DNA of 64,000 nt from Azoarcus sp. L1K30 (GCF_018122735.1 NZ_JAGRRD010000001.1:4052565-4116564); one strand, 5' to 3'. Positions 18,101 to 26,571 are shown, numbered from the stretch's first letter. Numbers and translations are program-made. The notes: generated by a model not told the origin, from the letters alone.

Positions 18101-19849
18101 TCAGCGCGTGATTTGCGCCAGCCCCGGTGCGCCGACGGGCGCCTTTGCCAGCCACGGAATCAGCGCGCTGCGTGCGGACAGTTCGTCCGCCACCCGGCGA
18201 ATGAAGGGAATCTCGTATTCTCCGCGCTGGCTCAACAGCGGATCGTGCGTGCCGCTGGCGAGCAGCGACTGGTTGATCACCCAGGCAAACGGCTTGATGC
18301 CGGCCCGTGCCAGGTCGCCCTGCAGGCGCTCGGCTTCATGAACTGGCGTCGCCTCGGGCAAGGTGACGATCAGAACATGCGTGAATGCCCCGTCGCGCAG
18401 GCGCGGCAGCAACTCCCGGACCGATTCCGGCATGTCGCCCCGGGTGCGCATCACTTCGCGATGGTAGGCCTCGGCCGCGTCGAGCAGCAGGATGGTGTGG
18501 CCGGTCGGTGCGGTGTCGAGCACCACGAAGCCGTTCTTGCCTTGGTCGACGGTGCGTGCAAAGGCGCGAAACACCGCGATCTCCTCGGTGCACGGCGAGC
18601 GCAGATCCTCTTCCAGCATGGCGCGTCCGGCCGCATTCAGATTGCTGCCGGCCGTGGCCAGCACTTCCCGGGTGTATTGCGTCACCTCGAGGTCCGGGTC
18701 GATGCGGGTGACCGTCAGCCCGGGTACGCTGTCGTCGAGCGCGGCCGCCACATGGGCTGCCGGATCGGTGGTCGACAGCACGACCTTGTTTCCGCGCCGG
18801 GCCAGTGCCAGCGCGATGGCGGCAGCAACCGTGGTCTTGCCCACACCGCCCTTGCCCATCGTCATGACGACACCATGACCGGCGCGGGCGATGTCGTCCA
18901 CGAGCCCGGCAACACCGGGGGGCAGCGCGGTGGCAGGGGGCTCTGCGGTACGCGGTGTGACCGCCGTGTCGGGATGCGCCATCAGTCGCAGCGCCTCCAG
19001 TCCGACCGTTCCCCGGGGCAGAAAGGGAATGGACACGCGCGGGAGTGCAGCGAGGCGCGGGGACATGCGTGCCAGGGCGTCGGCGGCGCGGTGCGACATG
19101 GCCTGCGCGACCGCGTCGTCGGACGTGCCGGACGCGAACACACCGTTGATTGCGCACAGCTGGTTGCCGATGCCGAGCTCGGCCAGTTCTCCAAAGGTCC
19201 GGTTCGCTTCCCGCAACGAAGCCTCGTCCGGGCGACTCACCAGGATGACGGTGGTTTCCGCCGGATTGGCCAGTCGCTCGACGGTGGCGGCATACAAGGC
19301 CTTCTGCTTTTCCAGCCCGGCCAGCGGGCCGAGGCAGGATGCGCCACCCGTGGTGGAGTCGATGAATTCGTTCCACGCCGACGGCAGCGTGAGCAGCCGC
19401 AGCGTGTGTCCGGTGGGCGCGGTATCGAAGATGACGTGGTCGAAGCCGGCCGTCGCCGCGGGGTCGCCAAGCAGCTTGGAAAATTCGTCGAAGGCGGCGA
19501 TTTCAACCGTGCACGCGCCGGAAAACTGTTCTTCCATGCTGCGGATGGCCGCATCGGGAAGAATGCCGCGGTAGGGCGATACCATGCGCTCGCGATAGGC
19601 GTGCGCTGCCGCTTCCGGGTCGATGTTGAGCGCGAACAGGCCGGGGGCATCCGGCACGGCGGTCGGTGCCTGACCCAGCGCAATGCCGAGCACCTCGTCG
19701 AGGTTGGAGGCCGGATCGGTGCTGACGATCAGCACCCGCTTGCCCGCGTCCGCCAGCGCGAGGCCTGTGGCGCAGGATAGCGAGGTCTTGCCGACGCCAC
19801 CCTTGCCGGTAAAGAACAGGTAGCGCGTGTGAACGTCGGGCAATGCCAT
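18101..19849 (-). CDS. arsA: ArsA arsenite-efflux pump ATPase
   Basis: 582-aa tandem-domain ATPase that energises As(III)/Sb(III) efflux through the membrane carrier. It has two P-loops, GKGGVGKTS in A1 (about residues 15-23) and GKGGVGKTT in A2 (about 337-345), each with a DTAPTGHT switch motif. The three metalloid-binding cysteine contexts of E. coli ArsA are kept: SGACTVEIAAF, GGASCLGPLAG and SPCTEEIAVF. Length is typical. Last gene of the ars operon, 16 bp after arsD. Pairing of ArsA with an ACR3 carrier rather than ArsB is less common but documented for arsDA-acr3 operons. Confidence 0.95.
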   Translation of the reverse strand: MALPDVHTRYLFFTGKGGVGKTSLSCATGLALADAGKRVLIVSTDPASNLDEVLGIALGQAPTAVPDAPGLFALNIDPEAAAHAYRERMVSPYRGILPDAAIRSMEEQFSGACTVEIAAFDEFSKLLGDPAATAGFDHVIFDTAPTGHTLRLLTLPSAWNEFIDSTTGGASCLGPLAGLEKQKALYAATVERLANPAETTVILVSRPDEASLREANRTFGELAELGIGNQLCAINGVFASGTSDDAVAQAMSHRAADALARMSPRLAALPRVSIPFLPRGTVGLEALRLMAHPDTAVTPRTAEPPATALPPGVAGLVDDIARAGHGVVMTMGKGGVGKTTVAAAIALALARRGNKVVLSTTDPAAHVAAALDDSVPGLTVTRIDPDLEVTQYTREVLATAGSNLNAAGRAMLEEDLRSPCTEEIAVFRAFARTVDQGKNGFVVLDTAPTGHTILLLDAAEAYHREVMRTRGDMPESVRELLPRLRDGAFTHVLIVTLPEATPVHEAERLQGDLARAGIKPFAWVINQSLLASGTHDPLLSQRGEYEIPFIRRVADELSARSALIPWLAKAPVGAPGLAQITR

Positions 19850-19865
19850 GATCTGCTCCCTCGCC

Positions 19866-20237
19866 TCAGCAGCAGCCGGAGTCGGGCGAGCAGCACGGGC
19901 TGCCGGCCTTGATGCGGGGCTTCTCGTCGCGTGTCAGCGTGATGCCGAGCTTCTGCGCCAGCTGCAGGCGCGACGGGTACATGCCGGTCGACACGATGTG
20001 GCCATCTACCGCAAGGATGGGCAGGCGCTCCATGCCGGCTTCCATCTCCTTGACCACCGCCGGGTTGGCCACGAATGCCTGTGGCGCCTGACCGAGGTTG
20101 TGGCGTTCAACCACGATTCCGTGTTCTTCGACCCACTTCAGGTCGGCCGCAAACTGGGCCAGCACGGGGTCGACATCGACGCCACACACACCGGTGGAGC
20201 AACACATCGCGGGGTCGAAGACTTCGAGTTTTGTCAT
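19866..20237 (-). CDS. arsD: ArsD arsenic metallochaperone
   Basis: 123-aa metallochaperone that hands As(III) to ArsA and weakly regulates ars genes. It keeps the functional cysteines C12, C13 and C18 (MCCSTGVC) and the C-terminal vicinal pairs C115/C116 and C122/C123. The start ATG 20237 has a GGAGAT ribosome-binding site; a longer upstream open frame in this register is the shadow of acr3. It precedes arsA as is usual. Confidence 0.94.
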   Translation of the reverse strand: MTKLEVFDPAMCCSTGVCGVDVDPVLAQFAADLKWVEEHGIVVERHNLGQAPQAFVANPAVVKEMEAGMERLPILAVDGHIVSTGMYPSRLQLAQKLGITLTRDEKPRIKAGSPCCSPDSGCC

Positions 20238-20254
20238 GACGATCTCCTTGGAGA

Positions 20255-21322
20255 CTAACGGGCCTCGTACCAGCCCTTGGACGAATTTACCACCTTCACC
20301 ACCAGCAACATTACCGGCACCTCGATCAACACGCCGACCACCGTCGCCAGCGCCGCACCGGATTCGAAGCCGAAGATGCTGATCGCCGCCGCCACTGCGA
20401 GCTCGAAGAAGTTTGACGCACCGATCAGCGCAGACGGGCAGGCCACATTGTGCTTTTCGCCGACGGCACGGTTGAGCCAGTAGGCCAGTGCCGAATTGAA
20501 GAACACCTGGATCAGGATGGGCACGGCCAGCAAGGCGATGATCAGCGGCTGCCTGAGGATCGCCTCGCCCTGGAAGGCGAACAGCAGGACCAGCGTCAGC
20601 AGCAGCGCCGAGATCGACCATGGTCCGATCTTCTCCATCGCGGCATCGAACGCGGCCTGACCTTTCGCCAGCAGCATCTTGCGCCACACCTGCGCGAGGA
20701 TCACCGGGATCACGATGTACAGCACCACCGAGGTGACCAGCGTCGCCCACGGCACGGTGATCGCCGAGATGCCCAGCAGCAGGCCGACCAGCGGGGCGAA
20801 GGCGAACACCATGATGGTGTCGTTGAGCGCCACCTGCGACAAGGTGAACAAGGGGTCGCCGTTGGTCAGCCTGCTCCACACGAAAACCATCGCGGTGCAC
20901 GGGGCCGCCGCCAGCAGGATCAGGCCGGCCACATAGCTGTCGAGCTGTTCGGCAGGCAGCATCGGCGCAAACAGGTGGCGAATGAAGAGCCAGCCCAGTA
21001 AGGCCATGGAGAACGGCTTTACCAGCCAGTTCACGAACAGGGTCACGCCGATGCCGCGCACATGCTGCCTCACTTCATGCAGCGCGCCGAAATCGACCTT
21101 GACCAGCATCGGGATCACCATCACCCAGATCAGCAGTCCGACCGGCAGATTGACCTGCGCGTATTCCATGCGGCCGATGGTCTGGAACACGCCCGGCGCG
21201 AACTGCCCCAGCGCAATCCCGGTGACGATGCACAGAAACACCCACACCGTCAGGTAACGTTCGAACACACTCATTGGTGCACCAGCGGCGACCTTTGCGG
21301 TGACTTCACATTGTGCTGACAT
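20255..21322 (-). CDS. acr3: ACR3-family arsenite efflux permease
   Basis: 355-aa inner-membrane protein with about ten helices, family ACR3, not the unrelated ArsB family. The essential cysteine motif AAAPCTAMVFVWSRL in the fourth helix and the segment SAMLIGASNFFELAVA-like near the C-terminus (here SALIGASNFFELAVAAA) identify it. Extrudes arsenite. The first 16 residues precede an in-frame ATG at 21274, which could be the true start. It lies between arsC and arsD. Confidence 0.94.
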   Translation of the reverse strand: MSAQCEVTAKVAAGAPMSVFERYLTVWVFLCIVTGIALGQFAPGVFQTIGRMEYAQVNLPVGLLIWVMVIPMLVKVDFGALHEVRQHVRGIGVTLFVNWLVKPFSMALLGWLFIRHLFAPMLPAEQLDSYVAGLILLAAAPCTAMVFVWSRLTNGDPLFTLSQVALNDTIMVFAFAPLVGLLLGISAITVPWATLVTSVVLYIVIPVILAQVWRKMLLAKGQAAFDAAMEKIGPWSISALLLTLVLLFAFQGEAILRQPLIIALLAVPILIQVFFNSALAYWLNRAVGEKHNVACPSALIGASNFFELAVAAAISIFGFESGAALATVVGVLIEVPVMLLVVKVVNSSKGWYEAR

Positions 21323-21325
21323 CGT

Positions 21326-21739
21326 TCACAACTCCAGCGCGCTGCGGACAACGGGCACCAGCCGCGCGCGAATGTCGTCGCGCACCTTGATGAAACTCTC
21401 CAGCGACTCGCCGTGCGGATCGTGAAAGGGGACGTGCATGCGCGGCACCGCGCGCGGGAAGATCGGACAGCTTTCCTTGGCGTTGTCGCACACCGTCACT
21501 ACCAGGTCGATGGGCTCGTCGATGAGGGCGTCGATGGTCTTCGGATAAAGCCCCTCGGTCGGCAGACCCGCGGCCTTCAAGGCCTCGATGGCGCCATCGG
21601 CAACCTTGGGCTGCGGCAATGTGCCGGCGGACAGGGCTCGCACCCGATCGCCGAGGTCGTGGTTGAGGATCGCTTCGGCCATCTGCGAGCGACAGGAGTT
21701 TCCGGTGCACAGCACCAGTACGGTCTTGATGTCGTTCAT
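21326..21739 (-). CDS. arsC: Arsenate reductase ArsC, LMW-phosphatase type, copy 1
   Basis: 137-aa arsenate reductase of the low-molecular-weight tyrosine-phosphatase fold. The P-loop VLCTGNSCRSQ carries the nucleophilic Cys and Arg, and the TVCDNAKESCP segment carries the relay cysteines of the thioredoxin-coupled class. Reduces As(V) to As(III) for export by ACR3. Start ATG 21739 chosen over 21748 because the fold begins at once. Confidence 0.93.
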   Translation of the reverse strand: MNDIKTVLVLCTGNSCRSQMAEAILNHDLGDRVRALSAGTLPQPKVADGAIEALKAAGLPTEGLYPKTIDALIDEPIDLVVTVCDNAKESCPIFPRAVPRMHVPFHDPHGESLESFIKVRDDIRARLVPVVRSALEL

Positions 21740-21766
21740 TGTCTGCATTGACTCGGTAAGGTGGGG

Positions 21767-22273
21767 TCACTCGCCCTGCTTGCGCAAGTCGCCGATCGTG
21801 TCCAGCTGGCGCTGCAGCGACAGACGGTCGAGCTTGGCAAACGGCAGGTTGGTAAAGAGTGCAATACGGCGATTCAGCATGTGCAGTGCCTTGGATACGG
21901 CATGACGCTTTGCGGTATCGTCACCCGTTTCCGCCGCGGGGTCTTCGATGCCCCAGTGCGCCGTCATCGGCTGACCCGGCCACACCGGGCAGACCTCGCC
22001 GGCGGCGTTGTCGCATACGGTAAACACGAAATCGAGCCTGGGCGCATCCGGGCCGGAGAACTCGTCCCAGCCCTTGCTGCGCAGTCCCTCGGTTTTGAGC
22101 CCCTGCTGCTTGAGCAGTTCGAGAACAAAGGGATTGACCGTGCCGTTGGGATGGCTGCCGGCGCTGAAGGCATTGAAACGGCCCTTGCCGACATGGTTCA
22201 GAATGGCTTCGGCCAGAATGCTCCGTGCCGAGTTGCCCGTGCACAGAAACAGGACGTTGAGCGGGCGTTCCAT
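21767..22273 (-). CDS. arsC: Arsenate reductase ArsC, LMW-phosphatase type, copy 2
   Basis: 168-aa second arsenate reductase. P-loop FLCTGNSARSILAEA and the C-terminal relay TVCDNAAGEVCPVWPGQP are intact; the WGIEDP motif is typical of this longer subclass. It differs clearly from copy 1, so the two are not a recent duplication and may use different reductants or have different affinities. ATG 22273 is two bases from the arsR stop. Confidence 0.92.
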   Translation of the reverse strand: MERPLNVLFLCTGNSARSILAEAILNHVGKGRFNAFSAGSHPNGTVNPFVLELLKQQGLKTEGLRSKGWDEFSGPDAPRLDFVFTVCDNAAGEVCPVWPGQPMTAHWGIEDPAAETGDDTAKRHAVSKALHMLNRRIALFTNLPFAKLDRLSLQRQLDTIGDLRKQGE

Positions 22274-22275
22274 GA

Positions 22276-22647
22276 TCAGGACTCCTTGCAGATGTTCGTG
22301 TTTGTTTCGAGGTTTCGACGTTTCGCCGTCGTGTCGCAAGCGCTTGCCCTGGGCAGGCAGGCTTCGCCCTGGCAACAGTTGCTGGTCAGAAAAGCGATCA
22401 GTTCGTCCATGGTCGGAAACTCGGCCGTGTAGCGGATGAAGCGGCTCTCCTTCTGCCCGCGAATCAGCCCCACCCGGCTCAGATGCGCAAGGTGGAAGGA
22501 CAGCGTCGCCGGCGCCATGCCGAGCTGTTCCCCGATCGCGCTTGCAAAAATGCCCGCCGGGCCCGCTTCGACCAGCAGTCTGAAGATGCTCAGGCGCGAT
22601 TCATGGCCCAGGGCAGCAAGGAGTTCGGCAGCGTTTAATGTTTCCAT
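22276..22647 (-). CDS. arsR: ArsR-family As(III)-responsive repressor
   Basis: 123-aa winged-HTH repressor of the ars operon (HTH around SAIGEQLGMAPATLSFHL, residues 37-54). It lacks the classical ELCVCDL metal site in the recognition helix. Instead cysteines cluster at C91, C92 and C97 (NCCQGEAC), with C104 further on, like Acidithiobacillus-type ArsR in which the C-terminal C95/C96/C102 triad binds As(III). First gene of the operon; an inverted repeat lies immediately upstream. Confidence 0.92.
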   Translation of the reverse strand: METLNAAELLAALGHESRLSIFRLLVEAGPAGIFASAIGEQLGMAPATLSFHLAHLSRVGLIRGQKESRFIRYTAEFPTMDELIAFLTSNCCQGEACLPRASACDTTAKRRNLETNTNICKES

Positions 22648-22649
22648 AC

Positions 22650-22665
22650 TTCGAATATTATCGAA
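22650..22665 (-). promoter_or_regulatory. ArsR operator/promoter candidate, TTCGA-N6-TCGAA
   Basis: The perfect inverted repeat TTCGATAATATTCGAA (minus strand) lies two bases upstream of the arsR start. The central TAATAT could act as a -10 element, which would place the operator on the promoter, but this would leave almost no leader before the ATG. ArsR autoregulation is expected for the family; the site is inferred from position and symmetry. Confidence 0.6.
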
Positions 22666-22876
22666 TTGTTCGCTGTGGATGATGAAGTTTTTGTTGCAGG
22701 AGCATCTGTGCAGGTTGGCGCGGTTCGTGAGAGGCTCGCCGGGGGACTGAAGAACTACTGCAGCAGATGATGAGGGAATCTGCAGTGGTGCAGTGGAATA
22801 GCAGGCAACTTGTCAGAATTGCTTTTTCGCTGAATTACTCGGTTGACCGTCGCTGACGACTGAAATTGACAGCGGT

Positions 22877-23275
22877 TCAAGCAGGTGGCTGATGGTATCG
22901 ATACTCCTGCGTTCGACCGCCATAGCCGTAGGCTGCGGCGCGCACATCTTGGACGTAGATGTAGCTATTCTCATGCAGCGGCCCGATCAGGCGCGCGAAG
23001 CCGGCGAAGGTTTCGGTGATGTACTGCGCCTTTTCATCCTTGGTGTTGGTCTCGTCGGTGATCTTGATGTCGAAATAGACGCTGTTCATGGCGTGTTCAA
23101 CTAGCGAGTTGCCCGCGATCAGCCAGTTTCCCGGCGCTACGTAATCGATGACGATGGCCGTAACCGAACGTTTCTTCTTCAGGATGCGCTCGGTAGCCTC
23201 GATCAGCATGTCGGCGACGGCTTGCGTCAGTTGCGGCGAGGGTGAAGCGCTGAGCTTGACGGTGAGGATGGGCAT
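22877..23275 (-). CDS. Tautomerase-superfamily protein, copy 1
   Basis: 132-aa protein starting MPILTVKLS, with Pro2 available as the catalytic N-terminal proline of the 4-oxalocrotonate tautomerase superfamily after Met removal. The conserved core SVTAIVIDYV and a C-terminal segment NSYIYVQDVRAAAYGYGG match the longer tautomerase type. Third gene of a minus-strand run that begins with the CMD-family gene and is divergent from a LysR gene. Substrate unknown; catabolism of an aromatic or unsaturated acid is plausible. Confidence 0.82.
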   Translation of the reverse strand: MPILTVKLSASPSPQLTQAVADMLIEATERILKKKRSVTAIVIDYVAPGNWLIAGNSLVEHAMNSVYFDIKITDETNTKDEKAQYITETFAGFARLIGPLHENSYIYVQDVRAAAYGYGGRTQEYRYHQPPA

Positions 23276-23293
23276 CGAGACTCTCCTTATTGC

Positions 23294-23689
23294 TTACGAA
23301 TTGGCGGGCTGAAGCAGCGTGGCTAGGCCGTGGCCGAAAGACCATTCGTCGCGCTCCGTGGTGGTGATGACGACCATCAGGTCGGCCGGGCGCAGGCCGG
23401 GGCTGGCCTGTAGACGTGCGGCCAGGCAGCGATAGAATGCGGCCTTGGTCGCGGTGCTGCGCGGCCGGCCGGCGGTGATTTCAACCAGCACGAAATCGGC
23501 GCTGCGAGGGCCGCCAAGGTAATGCGGGTCATAGCGCAGTTTGTCGGTGGCGAGTTGGTGAATTGTCTGGAAACGGTCGTCGGGCGGTACGTCGAAGGCC
23601 TCGACCATGGCCTGATGAATGCCATCGGCCAGGGAGTCGAGGTAAGGCAGCGGTTTGCCCCGGCACAGGCTGATGCGGACGAGCGGCAT
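23294..23689 (-). CDS. Tautomerase-superfamily protein, copy 2
   Basis: 131-aa tautomerase family protein beginning MPLVRISLCRGK, again with Pro2. Segments HQAMVEAFDVPPDDRFQTIHQL and SADFVLVEITAGR are typical of the family (here given in two parts). It is 18 bp upstream of the first tautomerase and 10 bp after the CMD-family gene, clearly one operon. Confidence 0.85.
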   Translation of the reverse strand: MPLVRISLCRGKPLPYLDSLADGIHQAMVEAFDVPPDDRFQTIHQLATDKLRYDPHYLGGPRSADFVLVEITAGRPRSTATKAAFYRCLAARLQASPGLRPADLMVVITTTERDEWSFGHGLATLLQPANS

Positions 23690-23699
23690 GGCGATCTCC

Positions 23700-24020
23700 T
23701 CAGTTAGCGGGGGGAATGGCGTTCAGCCGCTGGATGGCAGAGTGCGCGGCCGGCCAACCGGCGTAGAAGGCGAGGTGAGTGATGGTCTCGATCAGTTCCT
23801 CGCGCGTGACGCCGTTGACCAGCGCCCGTTCGAGATGGCCGGGCAGCTGCTCATGTCGGTAGAGTGCCAGCAGCGCGGCGACGGTGATCAGCGAACGGTC
23901 GCGCTTAGAAAGCTCGGGGCGCTCCCAGACGTCGCCGAAGACAACATCGTCGGTGAGTTGTGCGAGTTTGACGGCTTCGTCGCCCATGGCCTGGCGGCCG
24001 TAGCTCAGCAGGTTGGTCAT
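23700..24020 (-). CDS. Carboxymuconolactone-decarboxylase (CMD) family protein
   Basis: 106-aa small all-helical protein of the CMD family (RSLITVAALLALYRHEQLPGHL then THLAFYAGWPAAHSAI). It lacks the CxxC redox pair of AhpD-like members, so it belongs with decarboxylase-like forms. ATG 24020 is preceded by AAGGAGC. First gene of a three-gene operon with two tautomerases, transcribed away from a LysR gene. Confidence 0.87.
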   Translation of the reverse strand: MTNLLSYGRQAMGDEAVKLAQLTDDVVFGDVWERPELSKRDRSLITVAALLALYRHEQLPGHLERALVNGVTREELIETITHLAFYAGWPAAHSAIQRLNAIPPAN

Positions 24021-24112
24021 GGTGTGCTCCTTGTGGGTGATTGACGAGGGCAGCATATTTCTGCACGATTGTTCCGTCTATCGAAAATATTTGGATCAAT
24101 GATTCTGAAAAT

Positions 24113-25042
24113 ATGAATGATCGTTTGCCACGCATCCACTTCGATCTGGATGCGCTCCGAAGTTTCGTGACCGGTGTCGATCTCGGCGGTTTCGCGCGGG
24201 CAGCGGATCGGGTGGGGCGCTCTGCATCGGCGGTCAGCGCCCAGCTCAAGAAACTGGAAGACCAGATCGGCGCGCCGATCCTGCGCAAGGCTGGCCGCGG
24301 ACTGGAACTAACGCCGACTGGCGAGCGCTTTCTCGGCTACGCGCGCCGGCTGCTGGCGCTGAATGACGAGGCCGCGATTGCCGTGCGCGGCATGAGCCTG
24401 TCCGGCAGCGTGCGGATCGGGCTATCAGAGGATTTCGGCGAGCATCTGCTGTCGCGCATGCTCGGCGACTTTGCCCGGGCACACCCACAGGTGGCCGTGG
24501 AAGTACAACTGGCGCGCAACATGGAACTCGTGCGCTTGATGAATGATGGCCGCCTCGACTTAGCATTGGCCTGGGAAACCGGCAGCGGGCTGCCTCACGG
24601 CGAGAGTCTCGGGCAGTTCCCCTTGTGCTGGATCGGACCAAGCGATCATCCTCTGAACACAGACGCTCGGACGCAGGCCTTGCCGCTGGTCGTTTTCGAA
24701 GCGCCCTGCGTGATGCGTAGCGCTGCGACGGCGGCACTTGATGCGGCGGGGCTGTCCTGGCGCGTCGCCGTGACCAGCATGAGCCTGGTTGGGGTATGGA
24801 CGGCAGTCGGCGCCGGGCTGGGCGTCACGGTGCGCTCGCGCTTCGGGCTACCGCACAATCTGGCGGTGCGCGACGATCTGCCAGCCTTGCCGCCGGTTGT
24901 TCTCAAGCTCTATCGGGCCTCGGAAAGACAGTCCGATGCCGTGAATCAGCTGGCATATATTGTGGTCGACGCTATTGCTGACTTGGGTAGAGATAAACAA
25001 GGCTGCGCCACGCTGCAAAAGTCGAATATCTCACCACATTAA
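24113..25042 (+). CDS. LysR-family transcriptional regulator
   Basis: 309-aa LysR protein (HTH GGFARAADRVGRSASAVSAQ, about residues 22-41). I start it at ATG 24113, since the HTH follows directly. Divergent from the CMD/tautomerase operon with a 92-bp AT-rich gap that contains GAAAATAT twice. It probably controls that operon. Confidence 0.88.
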   Translation: MNDRLPRIHFDLDALRSFVTGVDLGGFARAADRVGRSASAVSAQLKKLEDQIGAPILRKAGRGLELTPTGERFLGYARRLLALNDEAAIAVRGMSLSGSVRIGLSEDFGEHLLSRMLGDFARAHPQVAVEVQLARNMELVRLMNDGRLDLALAWETGSGLPHGESLGQFPLCWIGPSDHPLNTDARTQALPLVVFEAPCVMRSAATAALDAAGLSWRVAVTSMSLVGVWTAVGAGLGVTVRSRFGLPHNLAVRDDLPALPPVVLKLYRASERQSDAVNQLAYIVVDAIADLGRDKQGCATLQKSNISPH

Positions 25043-25390
25043 AATCCAATGCAGTGTTGATTCTCTGCTGAGTAAGCGTGTCCGTATTGTTGTGTTAAGC
25101 AGCCGTCTGCATCTGTTTTGCTGGCCGGTGGCTCCGGTCGAATCCCAGTCATTCGCGCCCTTCCTGCAAGACCCTTCCGGCCATCCACCGCGAGGCATCA
25201 TTTTCGCGATACGGTTTTCGGCGTCTCGGGAACCCGCCAGGCGGCCGAAAACGATCTCAACAGATACCGAACTGCGCCTCTCCCCTCGCCGGCCGGTCTA
25301 GTGCAGGAGCAGACGGGCCAGATCTTCGGGATTACCCGCGAGCAGGTTCGACCTGCACGCGGCAGGCCGGATTTGCATGTTCGAACCAGG
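25043..25390. other. Gene-free stretch, possible ManC-like remnant
   Basis: No convincing complete gene in 348 bp. On the plus strand the codons from 25121 read LAGGSGRIPVIRALPARPF, which recalls the N-terminal nucleotide-binding signature of mannose-1-phosphate guanylyltransferases with small deletions. No continuation or partner motif is readable, so this may be a decayed fragment or chance. The first 70 bases are lower in GC than the surroundings. Confidence 0.25.
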
Positions 25391-25708
25391 TCATCGGTGC
25401 TTGCGGTATTCCGCAACCAGAACCTTGGCTTTCAGCATCATGATGTCTTTGAGCATGCGCACCTTCCGGCCGTGCTCCTGATGGGCCAGATCGTAGATCT
25501 GCTTTTTCAGCGTTTCGTCACTGTCGTCAGGAAGACTCAGGGACCATTGCGTGAAGAAGGCGTCATAGCCATCAATCGTCTTGATCAGCTCGAACCTGAG
25601 CTTCTCCCGGTCTTTCGACGGGATGGATGCCAGCGCTTCGTCGATGTCTGAATCGTAATCATGACTTCGCTGATTGTTCGACACGGGAAAATGGATGATC
25701 TGGGACAT
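25391..25708 (-). CDS. Hypothetical protein, 105 aa
   Basis: Not recognised. Charged, mostly helical, no signal peptide or membrane segment, with an acidic first half (SDIDEALASIPSKDREKLRF) and a basic C-terminus ending AEYRKHR. No upstream ribosome-binding site is striking. It sits between a LysR gene and a J-domain protein gene on the same strand as the latter, 50 bp apart, so the two may be co-transcribed. The codon pattern looks coding; the opposite strand frame is less plausible. Confidence 0.55.
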   Translation of the reverse strand: MSQIIHFPVSNNQRSHDYDSDIDEALASIPSKDREKLRFELIKTIDGYDAFFTQWSLSLPDDSDETLKKQIYDLAHQEHGRKVRMLKDIMMLKAKVLVAEYRKHR

Positions 25709-25758
25709 GGGTGCATTCGCCTATCCGTTGATTCCAGAGAATGGCCTCTGGCCGTCGG

Positions 25759-26283
25759 TCATGAGATGCTTGCGAGCAAGACTTGGCGTGCCTTGCTGAT
25801 CCGTACGAACTGTTCGTGATTGCCACCGGCGTCCGGGTGCGCCTTCTGGGCGAGCCGCCGAAACGCGGCATTGACCTCACGCCGTTCAAGTTTTCCCTGG
25901 GTCGGCAGATCCAGAGCCTCCCGATGCTGCTGCTCGTCTACGGGCTGGCGCCCGCGTTGCCGGCTTGAGAAGCGCGAAAATTCCTCGTTCATCCGCTGCT
26001 GGGCAGCGCGGCGCATGTTCAGAGAGCCGCGCCGCAGCTCCACCTGATCGTCTTGCCAACGCTGGCGCGACATGACGATACATGCGGCGAAGGCGATTCG
26101 GCCGTGCGCTTCGAGTGCGTCAAGATCGAACGGGCCCACCATGTCGAACGGCTCTTCCAGCCATGCCCTCCGACCTTTTGGGCCCGCTTCGACACGGCCG
26201 AGCGTTGCGGTGGTGACCAGGCCGTGCTCGCCGTTCCAGATCACCCATTCATCATCGTCCGCAGTGGCGCCAGTGTCATACAT
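25759..26283 (-). CDS. Protein with C-terminal J domain
   Basis: 174-aa protein whose last 50 residues form a DnaJ-like J domain (REVNAAFRRLAQKAHPD, with the essential HPD tripeptide, then FVRISKARQVLL). The first 110 residues are not recognised: they contain aromatic WVIWNGEHG and a Gln/Arg-rich linker. No zinc-finger or substrate-binding domains of DnaJ are present. J-domain proteins stimulate a DnaK ATPase, so this may be a dedicated recruiter of Hsp70 to an unknown client. Same strand as the 105-aa gene that follows. Confidence 0.7.
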   Translation of the reverse strand: MYDTGATADDDEWVIWNGEHGLVTTATLGRVEAGPKGRRAWLEEPFDMVGPFDLDALEAHGRIAFAACIVMSRQRWQDDQVELRRGSLNMRRAAQQRMNEEFSRFSSRQRGRQPVDEQQHREALDLPTQGKLERREVNAAFRRLAQKAHPDAGGNHEQFVRISKARQVLLASIS

Positions 26284-26417
26284 GCCTCACCTCTCGGGTG
26301 TTGGCATCGTGATATCGACCTGGCGGTGTGCTTCCGCGCTGGAGCCATCCACTTACTGCGGCCCCTGCGTGTGGGCGGTTTGTGGGATGATTTGAAGCAA
26401 ACATGACAAGAATCGCC

Positions 26418-26440
26418 CCTCTGGAAGCTGTATCCAGAGG
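26418..26440. repeat. Inverted repeat CCTCTGGA-N7-TCCAGAGG
   Basis: Perfect 8-bp arms and a 7-nt loop in the otherwise empty 288-bp interval 26284-26571, between the thioredoxin-like gene and the J-domain gene. No T-tract on either side, so it is a weak terminator candidate for the thioredoxin-permease unit; an operator is the alternative. Confidence 0.4.
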
Positions 26441-26571
26441 AATAGCAAATTGCGCACCCGGAATGGCCTGCAGGCGTTGCCACGCGCACCGGCATCCGGG
26501 TTGGGTGAGCAGTCGAGGCGCGTTCCGCCGTATGCGTTGATCGACGTCGCGGCATACGGCGCGATCACGTC

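Noticed and set aside
18083..19780. Long plus-strand open frame opposite arsA
   Set aside because: Antisense shadow of a GC-rich gene; low-complexity Arg/Gly/Gln product, no family motif, and arsA is certain.
25118..25651. Plus-strand frame over 25118-25651
   Set aside because: Mostly opposite the 105-aa gene and lacking domain character; only its first 20 codons recall ManC.
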